Shown here one piece after another: positions 45,576 through 53,906 of a stretch of 64,000 nt of DNA. The notes beneath the pieces were generated by a model that worked only from the letters and a program-made list of their open reading frames with translations, did not search any database and was not told the origin of the DNA. The stretch's first letter is position 1; every line of letters starts with the position of its first letter. The position numbers were made by a program, and so were the translations under genes. This DNA is from Mycolicibacterium mengxianglii (lineage in GTDB: Bacteria; Actinomycetota; Actinomycetes; Mycobacteriales; Mycobacteriaceae): positions 1,612,001 through 1,676,000 of the forward strand of contig NZ_CP065373.1 of the NCBI RefSeq assembly GCF_015710575.1. Direction: 5' to 3'.

Positions 45576-46835
45576 ATGGCAATTCAGGCACGGGTCGAGG
45601 ACCGCTGGCACCGTCCCGCACGCAAGGGCGAGAACGTCCCTTACCCCGCCGACAACCCGGTTGGCTCGTGGTGCATGGAGCCCAAGCACGGACCGACCGC
45701 CGCCCTCGTCACGACCGCCCGTCACGGGCAGGGGCGGCGCTGGCTGGCCCGATGGGTGGACGCAGAGGGACAGGAACGGTCGAGAGCGTTTGACCGCAAG
45801 GCTGAAGCGCAGACCCTCGTCAGAAAGATGACAACGGACATCGTCTCCGGCACCTACGTGGATGCCCGCCGTTCAGCTGTCAGTCTCGGCACCGTGGCCG
45901 AAGAATGGTTCGCCACCGTCAAGCCGAAGTTGAAACCGTCAACGGTGGGCGGGTATCGCTCTGTGCTGGACATGAGGGTCCTCCCCAAGTGGCAGGACGT
46001 GAAGCTGGCGGACATCACCCACGCTGATGTTCAGGCGTGGGTCACGTGGATGAGTAGCAACCCGGAATCTCGACAGCTTCGGACCACGGACCCCGAGAGG
46101 CGGACGGTGAAGCCAGCGCCGCTGTCGGCCTCCAGCACCATCCACGCCCACCGCGTCCTGAAACAGATCCTGGCCTATGCCGTCCGCACCAAACGGTTGG
46201 CGGCTAACCCCTCCGAGGGCATCACCTTGCCAAGGTTGGTGCACCGCCCGGATACCGCCCTGACCCACGAACAGATCAGGGCTCTTGTCGCTGCCGCTGG
46301 AGACGCGGGACCCGTCCTGTTGGCGTTGGCGTACACCGGGTGCCGGTTCGGTGAGCTGGCGGCGCTGCGGGTGGGTGATGTGGACGTGAGCCGTCGCCGC
46401 ATCACCATCAGCAAGGCAGTCGCACAGGTGGCCGGTGTCGGACTTGTGGAGGACACCACCAAGACTCACCAGGTGCGCACAGTGCCGATCCTGACCACGG
46501 GGCTGGCGGAGGTGTTGACAAAGGTCACGGCGGGACGTGATGCCGCTGAGTATCTGTTTCCGGGCACCAACGGGGAACCCATGCGCAACGGTTACTTGCG
46601 GTGGCGGTATGACCAGGCGTGCAAGTCCATCGGCCTCACTGGCGTGTCCATCAAGACGCTGAGGCATAGCGCGGGATCGTTGGCGCTGGCCTCAGGGGCC
46701 TCTGTTGTGACCGCGCAACGGCTGCTAGGTCACAAGGACCCCACTACCACGTTGCGGGTGTACTCGCACATGCTTCCCGATGACTTCGACAACCTCGCAG
46801 AGGCGATGGACAAGGCGTCAAAGGTCGCGCCTTAA
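45576..46835 (+). CDS. int: tyrosine-family integrase of the satellite
   Basis: A 419-aa site-specific recombinase that inserts and excises the element at the tRNA core. An N-terminal arm-binding region is followed by a SAM-like core-binding domain (SLGTVAEEWFATVKPKLKPSTVGGYRSVL) and the catalytic domain. Catalytic residues: R257 in YTGCRFGELAALR, a lysine in EDTTKTHQVRTVP, R363 with H364 in KTLRHSAGS, H386 in LLGHKD and nucleophile Y396 in RVYSHM. The usual first His of the HxxR box is Lys360 here. It lies 92 bases from the tRNA, pointing into the element. Confidence 0.92.
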   Translation: MAIQARVEDRWHRPARKGENVPYPADNPVGSWCMEPKHGPTAALVTTARHGQGRRWLARWVDAEGQERSRAFDRKAEAQTLVRKMTTDIVSGTYVDARRSAVSLGTVAEEWFATVKPKLKPSTVGGYRSVLDMRVLPKWQDVKLADITHADVQAWVTWMSSNPESRQLRTTDPERRTVKPAPLSASSTIHAHRVLKQILAYAVRTKRLAANPSEGITLPRLVHRPDTALTHEQIRALVAAAGDAGPVLLALAYTGCRFGELAALRVGDVDVSRRRITISKAVAQVAGVGLVEDTTKTHQVRTVPILTTGLAEVLTKVTAGRDAAEYLFPGTNGEPMRNGYLRWRYDQACKSIGLTGVSIKTLRHSAGSLALASGASVVTAQRLLGHKDPTTTLRVYSHMLPDDFDNLAEAMDKASKVAP

Positions 46836-47105
46836 GGCGTACGCACTGGAGTTGATGGAGTTGCGAATCGCCGATAGCTGCAGGTAGCGACGACTTTCGG
46901 AGATCAGAATGCCACTAAAATGTGCCCGCATTTTGTGTGTGTTGATGGAGTTCCATTGTGGCGCGGATACTTTCAGCTCCCTATCCTGGGGCCAACGGAA
47001 GAACAACGCACGGGAACGATACGGGCGTCAAGCGGCTCACGCCGACTACACTGAAATTGTTACCGCACCAGATCTTCCGGCCCACGGAAGAAAGGTGTAT
47101 TTGTC
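46836..47105. other. gap between integrase and excisionase, with repeats but no clear gene
   Basis: This 270-base AT-richer stretch holds two copies of GTTGATGGAGTT exactly 90 bases apart (46851 and 46941) and a small inverted repeat, AAAATG and CATTTT (46917-46934). Short frames exist on both strands but none has a ribosome site and coding character. It is the likely place for early promoters and their operators. Confidence 0.4.
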
Positions 47106-47300
47106 GTGTCCGAACGGCTGACGCTCAAAGAGGCGTCCGAGTATCTGCGAGTTCCGGTTGGGACTCTGCGCTGGTTCCGCCAATGTGGGACTGGCCCAAC
47201 GTCATACGTCTTAGGCAGACGCGTATTTTATGACCCAGCCGACCTGGAACGGTGGGTGGATGCGCAGAAGGTTGCCACCCGCCGGGGTGATTCCCAGTGA
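47106..47300 (+). CDS. excisionase-like helix-turn-helix protein
   Basis: A 64-aa DNA-binding protein of the MerR/AlpA excisionase type: LTLKEASEYLRVPVGTLRWFRQCGTGP is the helix-turn-helix, and SYVLGRRVFYDPADLERWVDAQ is the wing and last helix. Its size and position just after the integrase fit a recombination directionality factor (Xis). GTG start with a GAAAGG site upstream. Its stop overlaps the next GTG start. Confidence 0.75.
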   Translation: MSERLTLKEASEYLRVPVGTLRWFRQCGTGPTSYVLGRRVFYDPADLERWVDAQKVATRRGDSQ

Positions 47301-47581
47301 CCGTCGATGGCTTTGACCGTCCACACACGATGGTAGTGGACTACCTCAACACTGAGATCCGGCTGGAGGTTGTAGTGGTAACCGCCAATGATTGTGTGGG
47401 GCTGAATATCTGCGAATTAGAAAACGGATTGCTGGGCGATGTGGTGGGCACCGTGGGCAGCCTTCAGCCGCACGAAGCGCGACGGCTTGCCGAGATTCTG
47501 TTACACGCAGCCGATATAGCGCAGGCAGCCGGTGACGACTGGACGGCCCATCCGGCGGAGGGCGCGCCTGATGGAATGTAA
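47297..47581 (+). CDS. satellite early protein, 94 aa, hypothetical
   Basis: Coupled to the excisionase gene by a GTGA overlap. It is acidic, with a beta-rich first half (TMVVDYLNTEIRLEVVVVTANDCVGLNICELENG) and a helical second half (LQPHEARRLAEILLHAADIAQAAG). No known domain is recognised. Confidence 0.6.
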   Translation: MTVDGFDRPHTMVVDYLNTEIRLEVVVVTANDCVGLNICELENGLLGDVVGTVGSLQPHEARRLAEILLHAADIAQAAGDDWTAHPAEGAPDGM

Positions 47582-47610
47582 ACCGCGAGCGACGGCCAAA
47601 CGGGCGAAAC

Positions 47611-47652
47611 GTCAACCGCCATGGTTTCAAATGTCAACCGTCACGGTTTCAA
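47611..47652 (+). repeat. iteron-like repeats upstream of the 218-aa satellite protein
   Basis: Two 20-base units beginning GTCAACCG and ending GGTTTCAA start at 47611 and 47633, 22 bases (two helical turns) apart. Each is itself an imperfect palindrome (AACC...GGTT; the second is AACCG-TCA-CGGTT). A weaker third copy, GTCAACCATTGTGG, starts at 47707 and covers the start codon of the next gene. It could be an operator array or a replication origin. Confidence 0.55.
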
Positions 47653-47716
47653 GGAATCGGCTCTACCAGCAGGAATGCAATTCCACTCTAGAGTCTCTCT
47701 CTAACGGTCAACCATT

Positions 47717-48373
47717 GTGGATTTTTCCGTGGGCAAGGTGAAGATGCTGGATCGTCACCACCCGGCGAAGTTCTTCTATGAGAGTACCTTTCTCGAATGG
47801 GCACACGATACGAACAACGCTTGGTGGCAGCGGATTTCGTTCCTCGCTTACTCCCGTTCCCGTGCGAACGGTCACGCTAGTTTCGCACGCGGCGAGATTG
47901 CGGCAATGCTGGGAACGTCACGCCAGCAGGTGAGCAAGGCGATCACGGTCGCAGTGCGGAATGGATGGCTCGACAACGGCTCACACACGAGATGCCTTGT
48001 GGTGCCGTCGCACATCATCCGAGGCGGGGCGAACAACGGAAATGAGTCCGATCCGTGTGTGGTCTGCGGTGCGGGCAGGAAGGTGCCGAAACCGCGAGTG
48101 AAGAAATCCCCTCCGATCCCGGCGGATCTCGATTCTCGCACACCTGCGGCGTGCCCATCGGATGCCGACCGGGCTCCGGAAGGGGAACGGGTAGGGGTGA
48201 AGTGCAAGGTTCGAAACTGCGATGGGAGGGCCGCTACTCGGGAGTTGTGCGACTACTGCCAGAAGGTGGAGTTGGTGGTCTATGAGCGTGAACCGGACCG
48301 GGAACGGGCGCGTCTACGTATGGATCACTATGTCGCACAGGGCGATCCGCAACGAATGAGCTATACTAGTTAG
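47717..48373 (+). CDS. winged-helix protein with zinc-finger-like tail, satellite regulator or replication protein
   Basis: A 218-aa protein. Residues 30-95 look like a winged helix (WWQRISFLAYSRSRANGHASFARGEIAAMLGTSRQQVSKAITVAVRNGWLDNG), similar in layout to phage replication-initiation or regulator N-termini. Cysteine pairs at CVVC and at CKVRNC with CDYC suggest zinc binding. The start is GTG 47717, or an internal GTG a few codons on, within the iteron-like repeats, which suggests autoregulation. Function is inferred from layout only. Confidence 0.6.
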   Translation: MDFSVGKVKMLDRHHPAKFFYESTFLEWAHDTNNAWWQRISFLAYSRSRANGHASFARGEIAAMLGTSRQQVSKAITVAVRNGWLDNGSHTRCLVVPSHIIRGGANNGNESDPCVVCGAGRKVPKPRVKKSPPIPADLDSRTPAACPSDADRAPEGERVGVKCKVRNCDGRAATRELCDYCQKVELVVYEREPDRERARLRMDHYVAQGDPQRMSYTS

Positions 48374-48386
48374 GGAGGCTAATCAT

Positions 48387-48701
48387 ATGTGGGATAACCG
48401 ACGCGACCCCGAAGAGGTTGCCCTGGAACTGCTGGCATCCGAGCGTGCCCGCGAGAAGCGGAACCGGGACAGCGAAATCCTTGCCATGCGTTTACTTCTC
48501 GCGTACCTGGAAGAAAGTCCAGATGAGTCCGCTTATCTCGCTTGGGCGATTCAAGATGAACTTGGCGTCAGCCGTGAGCATTTCGAGGTGGCGGTACGCA
48601 CCGCCAGAGCCGCCGCCCGGTGGTGGAACGACAACGGTGAGGTGGAGCAAGCCCGCACTCGCTTGCTGGAGAAGCTGGAGAAGTTGGCGGTGCCCGCGTG
48701 A
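48387..48701 (+). CDS. satellite protein, 104 aa, hypothetical
   Basis: A highly charged, helical protein (MWDNRRDPEEVALELLASERAREKRNRDSEILAMRLLLAYLEE). A GGGAGG box lies 8 bases before the ATG. Its stop overlaps the next GTG start. No family recognised. Confidence 0.65.
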   Translation: MWDNRRDPEEVALELLASERAREKRNRDSEILAMRLLLAYLEESPDESAYLAWAIQDELGVSREHFEVAVRTARAAARWWNDNGEVEQARTRLLEKLEKLAVPA

Positions 48702-48829
48702 CCGATGACCAGAAGTGCCACAGCTGCGGGTGCCGTCTGACCCCGTGGGAATGGCGACTGTGCCCGGTGTGCACAGGACGCGAGGCAGAGGAACTACGAC
48801 GCAGATGGATCGAGGACCATGCCAGCTGA
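48698..48829 (+). CDS. 43-residue zinc-ribbon protein
   Basis: A small frame starting GTG at 48698 (overlapping the previous stop by 4 bases) and ending TGA at 48827-48829. The sequence has two CxxC knuckles, CHSC and CPVC, separated by 13 residues, then a basic helix (REAEELRRRWIEDHAS). The next ATG lies inside its last codons. The tight overlaps on both sides support translation. Confidence 0.65.
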   Translation: MTDDQKCHSCGCRLTPWEWRLCPVCTGREAEELRRRWIEDHAS

Positions 48830-49052
48830 CGAACCGATCCTGCTACGACCCTTGCCGTCCGCTCTCGGGGTCCAGGTCCACCCTCACGCTGATGGAGATG
48901 TGGTGTCCATCGTCTGGGTGGATATGAATGGTGGCCGATACCTGCTGGCGACGGATCCCGACACCGCCCACCAACTGGGTACAGATCTGCTGACCGCGAC
49001 CACTGACCCCGACATAGCCGCACAAGCTGACCAGCTACGGGACCTCGGATAG
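48819..49052 (+). CDS. satellite protein, 77 aa, hypothetical
   Basis: An acidic protein with a beta-rich first half (VHPHADGDVVSIVWVDMNGGRYLLATDPDTAHQLG) and a helical end. It overlaps the zinc-ribbon gene by 11 bases. No known domain. Confidence 0.6.
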   Translation: MPADEPILLRPLPSALGVQVHPHADGDVVSIVWVDMNGGRYLLATDPDTAHQLGTDLLTATTDPDIAAQADQLRDLG

Positions 49053-49090
49053 CGATTACTGTTGCCACACAACAATCCTGAGACACTTTC

Positions 49091-49531
49091 ATGACATCCG
49101 ACGGGGCTCGTGAGGGTTGGCGCTTCTGGAGCGTCAGGGACGGGCAGCTGGTGTCACCGTTCACCGGTGACGTTCTCCCTCTTGATGGAGTTGCGGTTGC
49201 GACCTGCATCCACGAGACACCGAACCCAACATGTGAATGCGGCATCGCCTACTACCAGGACAAGGCAGACGTGCTGAAGGCGAGCAAGACACTCTGTGAT
49301 CCTGGTATCGCCATCACCTTGGGTGAGGTGACCGGACCCACCTACGCCGATTGGCGAGCACCCCGTTATCAGGTCCAGGACTCCCGCCATGGGTTCAGCG
49401 TCTCGCGGTGGGTCACGCTCCCCACCGGCTTACGTGCTCACGCCTACCAGGTGACAGCCATCTACACCAACAACACCATCACGACTGACTACGGCGTCCC
49501 TGTTCATCCCCGCGCGGACATCCATGTCTGA
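49091..49531 (+). CDS. satellite protein, 146 aa, hypothetical
   Basis: A mixed alpha/beta protein with a Cys-containing centre (ATCIHETPNPTCECGIAYYQDKADVL), where His and three Cys could bind zinc. It overlaps the HNH gene by 8 bases. Proteins with this CxHETPxxxCxCG pattern occur in mycobacteriophages, but I cannot assign a role. Confidence 0.6.
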   Translation: MTSDGAREGWRFWSVRDGQLVSPFTGDVLPLDGVAVATCIHETPNPTCECGIAYYQDKADVLKASKTLCDPGIAITLGEVTGPTYADWRAPRYQVQDSRHGFSVSRWVTLPTGLRAHAYQVTAIYTNNTITTDYGVPVHPRADIHV

Positions 49532-49874
49532 CGTACTCATTCCTTGTTTGGTGTGCTCGGAGCCGTCCACTGAATCCCGTTGTGAAGAACACAGACTCAA
49601 GCCGTGGGTTGGTAGGCCTGGCCCCAGCTCCAGAGGGTATGACGCCGAATGGCGCAGAGTACGCAATCGCGCCGTGCGCCTGCAGGATTGGTGTCTCGAC
49701 TGTGGTTCCAGAGAAGATCTACAAGGCGACCACCTACCTATAGCCTGGCAACGTAGAGCGCAGGGTAAGCCAATCCGGTTGTGTGACATCGCCATTCGGT
49801 GTGGGCGATGCAATCGCAAGGCGGGGGCCAGTCGCGGTGCCAATGCCACACGGACACAAGGCATCTCACGCTAA
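49524..49874 (+). CDS. HNH endonuclease of the packaging module
   Basis: A 116-aa nuclease. Zinc-knuckle cysteines CLDCG and CGRC flank the catalytic motif LQGDHLPIAW, and RCGRCNRKAG is the closing part of the HNH fold. HNH proteins beside the terminase large subunit are required for cos-type DNA packaging in several phage groups, and this gene lies 204 bases before terL. An upstream CLVC/CEEH pair may form an extra zinc site. Confidence 0.82.
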   Translation: MSDVLIPCLVCSEPSTESRCEEHRLKPWVGRPGPSSRGYDAEWRRVRNRAVRLQDWCLDCGSREDLQGDHLPIAWQRRAQGKPIRLCDIAIRCGRCNRKAGASRGANATRTQGISR

Positions 49875-50078
49875 TTCGCTAGCGGACTAGCCAGCGCGAC
49901 TGGCCCCCGCTGACAGACGTCACGGCCGGGATATCGGGACATTGCTGCAAGTCGCTACCACGCCTGTGACCTGCGCAAACCCGGGGGATAGGGGTTGCTG
50001 CCACCGCCGCGGCACTGAACGCTCTAGGCGCGGAGTCGAATTAATGTAGCGCATCTATCTATAGTTTGCTGGAGAATT
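49875..50078. other. 204-base gap before terL, candidate packaging site
   Basis: No coding frame. It contains closely spaced inverted repeats (GCTAG...CTAGC and GCCAG...CTGGC near 49880-49910) and a G-rich CCCGGGGGATAGGGG stretch near 49980. In HNH-terminase phages the cos site lies in this position. The last 40 bases are AT-rich and hold the terL leader with a GGAG site. Confidence 0.35.
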
Positions 50079-51533
50079 ATGAAACGCGGACCCAAGGGGG
50101 CGACTTACACTGTCCCGCTTGAGGTTTCGTGGTGCTCGGATACTCCCTCAAAACGGTTCCGGCAGTTCGCATTTGAGTATCTCCGCCTCAAGGATGGCCG
50201 GCCTTTGGAGCTACGGGATTGGCAAGTGGAACTTGTTGCTAGCGTGTGGGATTCGACACCTCGCCCGAGGTTGGCAGGTTGGGCGATGGCCCGAGGTAAC
50301 GCCAAGTCAACCCTTGCCGCAGCGATGGCCGTCTACACCCTGATGACGGGCGGCAACGAGGTCTCAGTAGATGTAGTGGCGGTAGATGAACGCCAAGCGC
50401 AGATTGTTGGCGGGATAGCTGCCCGGTTCATCCAACGTCACCCCGAACTGTCCGAACGGGTCCAGGTCTACCGTGACCGCCTGGTCTACCCGGCTACACA
50501 GTCTGAGCTGACGTGCCTACCCGGCACCGCCGCCGCACTGGAGGGCAGGAACCCTGACCTCTGCATCTGTGATGAGGGTGGCCGCATCCTGCCCGAGGTA
50601 TACGAAGTCTGCGCCTTGGCCGGTGGCAAGAAACCTGAATCGCTGGTGCTGCTGATCGGTACACCCGGCCCTAGACCGGACAACGTGCTGGCACGGTTCC
50701 GCGACCATGCTTTAGCCCACCCCGAGGACACCAGTCAGGTCTACCGGGAGTTCAGCGCAGCGGGATTCGAGCACCACCCCACCGACTGTAGTCATTGCTG
50801 GGAACTCAGTAATCCGGCCCTAGACACGTTCCTATATCGGGACGCCCTAGCCGCCCTCCAGCCCCCGAAGATGACGGAATCGCATTTCAGGCGAACACGC
50901 TTGGTGCAGTGGGTCCAGGACAATGATGACCCGTTCGTCACTCCCGACGTTTGGGACCCGCTGGAGTCCACGCAGAGCATTCCAGACGGTACCGCTGTGG
51001 TGATCGCCCTGGACGGGTCACACTCCCGCGACTGCACCGCCTTGCTGGTCGGCACCGTCTCACCTAAACCGCATTTCAGCACCCTCAAGGTCTGGGCCAA
51101 CCCTGGCGATGACAACTGGCGGGTGAACGTCCTGGAGGTGGAGGACGAAGTTAGGCGGGCGTGCCGGCGGTGGAACGTCCGTGAGGTAGTCGCCGACCCG
51201 TTCCGGTGGGCACGAACCCTTCAGGTGCTCGCGTCCGAGGGCATCACTGTTATCGAATTTCCACACTCACCCTCTCGCCTCACCAGAGCCACCACCGAGC
51301 TGCACACCGCCATCACCAACTCCGGTCTGACTCATTCCGGTGACTCCACCTTGAGAGCGCATCTGCTCGCCTGCGCCGTAATTGAGCATGACGGGGGTCT
51401 CCGGTTGGGTAAAGTCTCCCGCTCCCGCCACGCCCCCAAGATCGACCTTGCCGCCGCCCTGGTGATGGCCTACAGCCGATCTTCCTGGCTGTCATCCCGT
51501 AAACCCCAACGTCGCAGAGTCATTGGAATCTGA
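50079..51533 (+). CDS. terL: terminase large subunit
   Basis: A 484-aa DNA-packaging motor. Walker A variant ARGNAKST (K76), Walker B LCICDEGG (D165, E166), coupling motif LLIGTPGP, and a C-terminal RNase H-like nuclease with ALDGSHSRDCTALL, ADPFRW and a final aspartate in KIDLAAALVMA. It resembles HK97-type TerL. No separate small subunit is evident. It directly abuts the portal gene. Confidence 0.9.
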   Translation: MKRGPKGATYTVPLEVSWCSDTPSKRFRQFAFEYLRLKDGRPLELRDWQVELVASVWDSTPRPRLAGWAMARGNAKSTLAAAMAVYTLMTGGNEVSVDVVAVDERQAQIVGGIAARFIQRHPELSERVQVYRDRLVYPATQSELTCLPGTAAALEGRNPDLCICDEGGRILPEVYEVCALAGGKKPESLVLLIGTPGPRPDNVLARFRDHALAHPEDTSQVYREFSAAGFEHHPTDCSHCWELSNPALDTFLYRDALAALQPPKMTESHFRRTRLVQWVQDNDDPFVTPDVWDPLESTQSIPDGTAVVIALDGSHSRDCTALLVGTVSPKPHFSTLKVWANPGDDNWRVNVLEVEDEVRRACRRWNVREVVADPFRWARTLQVLASEGITVIEFPHSPSRLTRATTELHTAITNSGLTHSGDSTLRAHLLACAVIEHDGGLRLGKVSRSRHAPKIDLAAALVMAYSRSSWLSSRKPQRRRVIGI

Positions 51534-52841
51534 ATGTCTGACCTACTAGCCGAACTACTCCACGAGCTGGACTCCAGTCTCGGCACCCACACCCACCTAG
51601 AGCGATACATCACCGGCACTCAGCCTCTCGCGTTCATCTCCCCTGAGTCACGTAAAGCTCTGGGCAACCGACTCTCTCGGATGTCTGTCAATATCCCTGC
51701 ACTTGCTGTCTCAGCCTTGGTGGAGCGTCTGCGGCTCTCCGGGTTCAGTGACCCCCGCGCGTGGCAGCTGTTCACCGACTCAGACCTAGACCAGCTGGCC
51801 CCACAGGTGATGTCCGATGCCCTCACCTACGGCACCGGCTACGTGCTGGTGTGGCAGAAGAGCGGTAAGCCGGTGGCCACGGTGGAAAGCCCGCGTGAGT
51901 GTGCCGTCCTGCGTGACCCTGCTGACCGTTCGGTTATTGCCGGCGTGAAGCGGTACAGCACCAAGGACAGCACCGAGGCGTATCTGTACCTCCCCGATGA
52001 GATCCAGCACCACCGGGCACCACAGACCGGTGCAGCTGTCTCCGGTTTCGTCCTAATGGAGTCCATCCCCAACCCCCTGGGGTATGTGCCCCTGGTGCCG
52101 ATTGACAACGGTCACAGTGAAATTGCCGACCTCGTGCCCCTGGTGGATCTGCTGAACAAAACCCTGCTGGATATGGCATCCGCAGGAGAGGCAGCGGGCA
52201 AGCCACGCCGATGGATTAGCGGGCTGGAGCTGGTGGAGAAACCACGCCTTGATGAGGACGGCAATCCCTTCCTAGAGGGTGGCGAACCCGTAATCGATGT
52301 GGTGTCACCGATTGATGACGTAAACACCATCCAGACAATGATTTCCGAGTCCGCAGATACCAAGTTCGGGCAGCTACCGGGAACTGACCTGTCGGGATTT
52401 GAGGCCGGGGTCAGAATTATCGTCAGCCAGATTATGGCGGTGTCTGCGCTGCCCTCGCACTACTTGGGAATTTTGACCAGTCAGCCCTCCAGCGCTGACG
52501 CTCTACGGGCCTCCGAGGCGTCACTCACGGCACGCGCAGAATCACGGCAGCTCACCTTTGGCCGTGCGTTTGAAGCCGTGGGCCGACTCCTGATCGCCAT
52601 CTCCACCGGTCTGGACCCCGAGTCCATCCCGCTACGGGTCCAGTGGGCTGACGCCGCCACGAGGTCAGTTGCCCAAGAGGCCGATGCCGTGGTGAAGCTC
52701 CACCAGGCAGGGCTCCTGCCCGCCTCCTACGCGCTGGCGAAGTTGGGCTACTCCGATGACGAAATCACCGCCATTCGCGCGGCCAAGCGCGCCGAGGTGC
52801 TCGACAACCAAGGGCTAGGACTGACCATTGAGTCAGAGTGA
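51534..52841 (+). CDS. portal protein (SPP1 gp6-like)
   Basis: A 435-aa protein that forms the ring through which DNA enters the head. ALTYGTGYVLVW, the beta-hairpin region with VAGVKRY-type strands, DLVPLVDLLNKTLLDMASAGEAAGKPRRWI and the long helical HYLGILTSQPSSADALRASEASLTARAESRQLTFG segment are typical of SPP1/Gp6-type portals in mycobacteriophages. The ATG follows the terL stop with no gap. Confidence 0.87.
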   Translation: MSDLLAELLHELDSSLGTHTHLERYITGTQPLAFISPESRKALGNRLSRMSVNIPALAVSALVERLRLSGFSDPRAWQLFTDSDLDQLAPQVMSDALTYGTGYVLVWQKSGKPVATVESPRECAVLRDPADRSVIAGVKRYSTKDSTEAYLYLPDEIQHHRAPQTGAAVSGFVLMESIPNPLGYVPLVPIDNGHSEIADLVPLVDLLNKTLLDMASAGEAAGKPRRWISGLELVEKPRLDEDGNPFLEGGEPVIDVVSPIDDVNTIQTMISESADTKFGQLPGTDLSGFEAGVRIIVSQIMAVSALPSHYLGILTSQPSSADALRASEASLTARAESRQLTFGRAFEAVGRLLIAISTGLDPESIPLRVQWADAATRSVAQEADAVVKLHQAGLLPASYALAKLGYSDDEITAIRAAKRAEVLDNQGLGLTIESE

Positions 52842-53406
52842 CCTATTCCAGGCAGCTCTAGAGAAGCTGGCCGACAACACCGCCACCGCCGCCCGCAAAA
52901 TCACCAACCGCCGCAACATCACCAAGGCCGACAAAGTGATCCGCTTGGCCGCACTGTTCAACCGGGCGAACGCCACCGCTACCGCGCTGGGCGACGTGTT
53001 CACCTCCCGGCAGCTGGAAGAACTCACCGGCCACCCAACCCCTACCAAGGGCATCCCCGCCACCGATGACTCAGCACGGCTACTCAAGTCAGCCACCACC
53101 GCCCTGGAGGATCGGGAGGCCGCCCTGGAGCGGGTGGAACGGTTGGCCCGCTCTGAACCCCTCCAGTCAGCACAGAGAGCCGCCACAGAGGCAATGAGCA
53201 ACCACTTCGGCAAGCGTGGCGGCTACATCGGGTGGACACGGCAACTCAACACCGGGGCCTGTGAGGTTTGCCAACGATGGGAACGTGACGGACGGGTCTG
53301 GCCCCCCGACCACCGGATGCCACAGCACCCGAACTGTGCCTGTGTGCAACGCATTGTCATCACCACCACCAAACCGAAATCTGTACGGAGAAAGAAACAC
53401 ATATGA
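52828..53406 (+). CDS. MuF-like minor head protein
   Basis: A 192-aa protein: a helical first half, then the MuF C-terminal pattern (YIGWTRQLNTGACEVCQRWERDGRVWPPDHRMPQHPNCACVQRIV) with a CxxC and an HPNCxC zinc-like cluster. MuF proteins are injected or support head assembly. It starts with TTG at 52828, overlapping the portal gene by 14 bases, and overlaps the scaffold gene by 4. Confidence 0.8.
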   Translation: MSQSDLFQAALEKLADNTATAARKITNRRNITKADKVIRLAALFNRANATATALGDVFTSRQLEELTGHPTPTKGIPATDDSARLLKSATTALEDREAALERVERLARSEPLQSAQRAATEAMSNHFGKRGGYIGWTRQLNTGACEVCQRWERDGRVWPPDHRMPQHPNCACVQRIVITTTKPKSVRRKKHI

Positions 53407-53786
53407 GTGACACCGAGAACACCGATGGCGAGGTCACCGAGGACGGCACCGAGGACACCGAGACCTTCCCTCGTGAGTACGTAGAACAGCTCCGTAGGGA
53501 AAACGCCAACTACCGGGAACGTGCCCGCACCGCCGAGTCCCGCGCCGATGAAAGGGAACGTGCCTTGCACCTCGCCAAGGTGGCCGCTACCGGCAAGCTG
53601 GCCGATCCCACGGACCTCCCGTTCCGGCCCGAGCACCTGGACGACGACGACACCCTAACCGCTGCGGTAGATGCCCTGCTGGAAGACAAGCCACACCTCC
53701 GTGCCCGCAAGGCATCCGGTGACATCGGGCAAGGGCAGCTCGGGAAAGATGCTGGGCCGGTTAACTTCTCGACGCTTTTTCGGTGA
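53403..53786 (+). CDS. capsid scaffold-like protein
   Basis: A 127-aa acidic, mostly helical protein (EYVEQLRRENANYRERARTAESRADERERALHLAKVAATG) with a disordered acidic N-terminus. The size, coiled coil and place directly before the capsid gene fit a head scaffolding protein. No protease domain is fused. Confidence 0.72.
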   Translation: MSDTENTDGEVTEDGTEDTETFPREYVEQLRRENANYRERARTAESRADERERALHLAKVAATGKLADPTDLPFRPEHLDDDDTLTAAVDALLEDKPHLRARKASGDIGQGQLGKDAGPVNFSTLFR

Positions 53787-53790
53787 TACA

Positions 53791-53805
53791 CTTAGATTAA
53801 CTAAG
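53791..53805. promoter_or_regulatory. palindrome in the capsid gene leader
   Basis: CTTAG-ATTAA-CTAAG is a perfect inverted repeat in the 120-base gap between the scaffold and capsid genes, 100 bases before the capsid start. It could be an operator or part of an mRNA-processing hairpin that raises capsid expression. Confidence 0.35.
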
Positions 53806-53906
53806 CATCCTGGTGATGCGCATACCGGACCCGGCGTCCACCTTCTCATGTTCAGCCCTGATGGCGAACTCCTTGATCACGTTTTCTATAAAGGAATTTC
53901 GCCACA

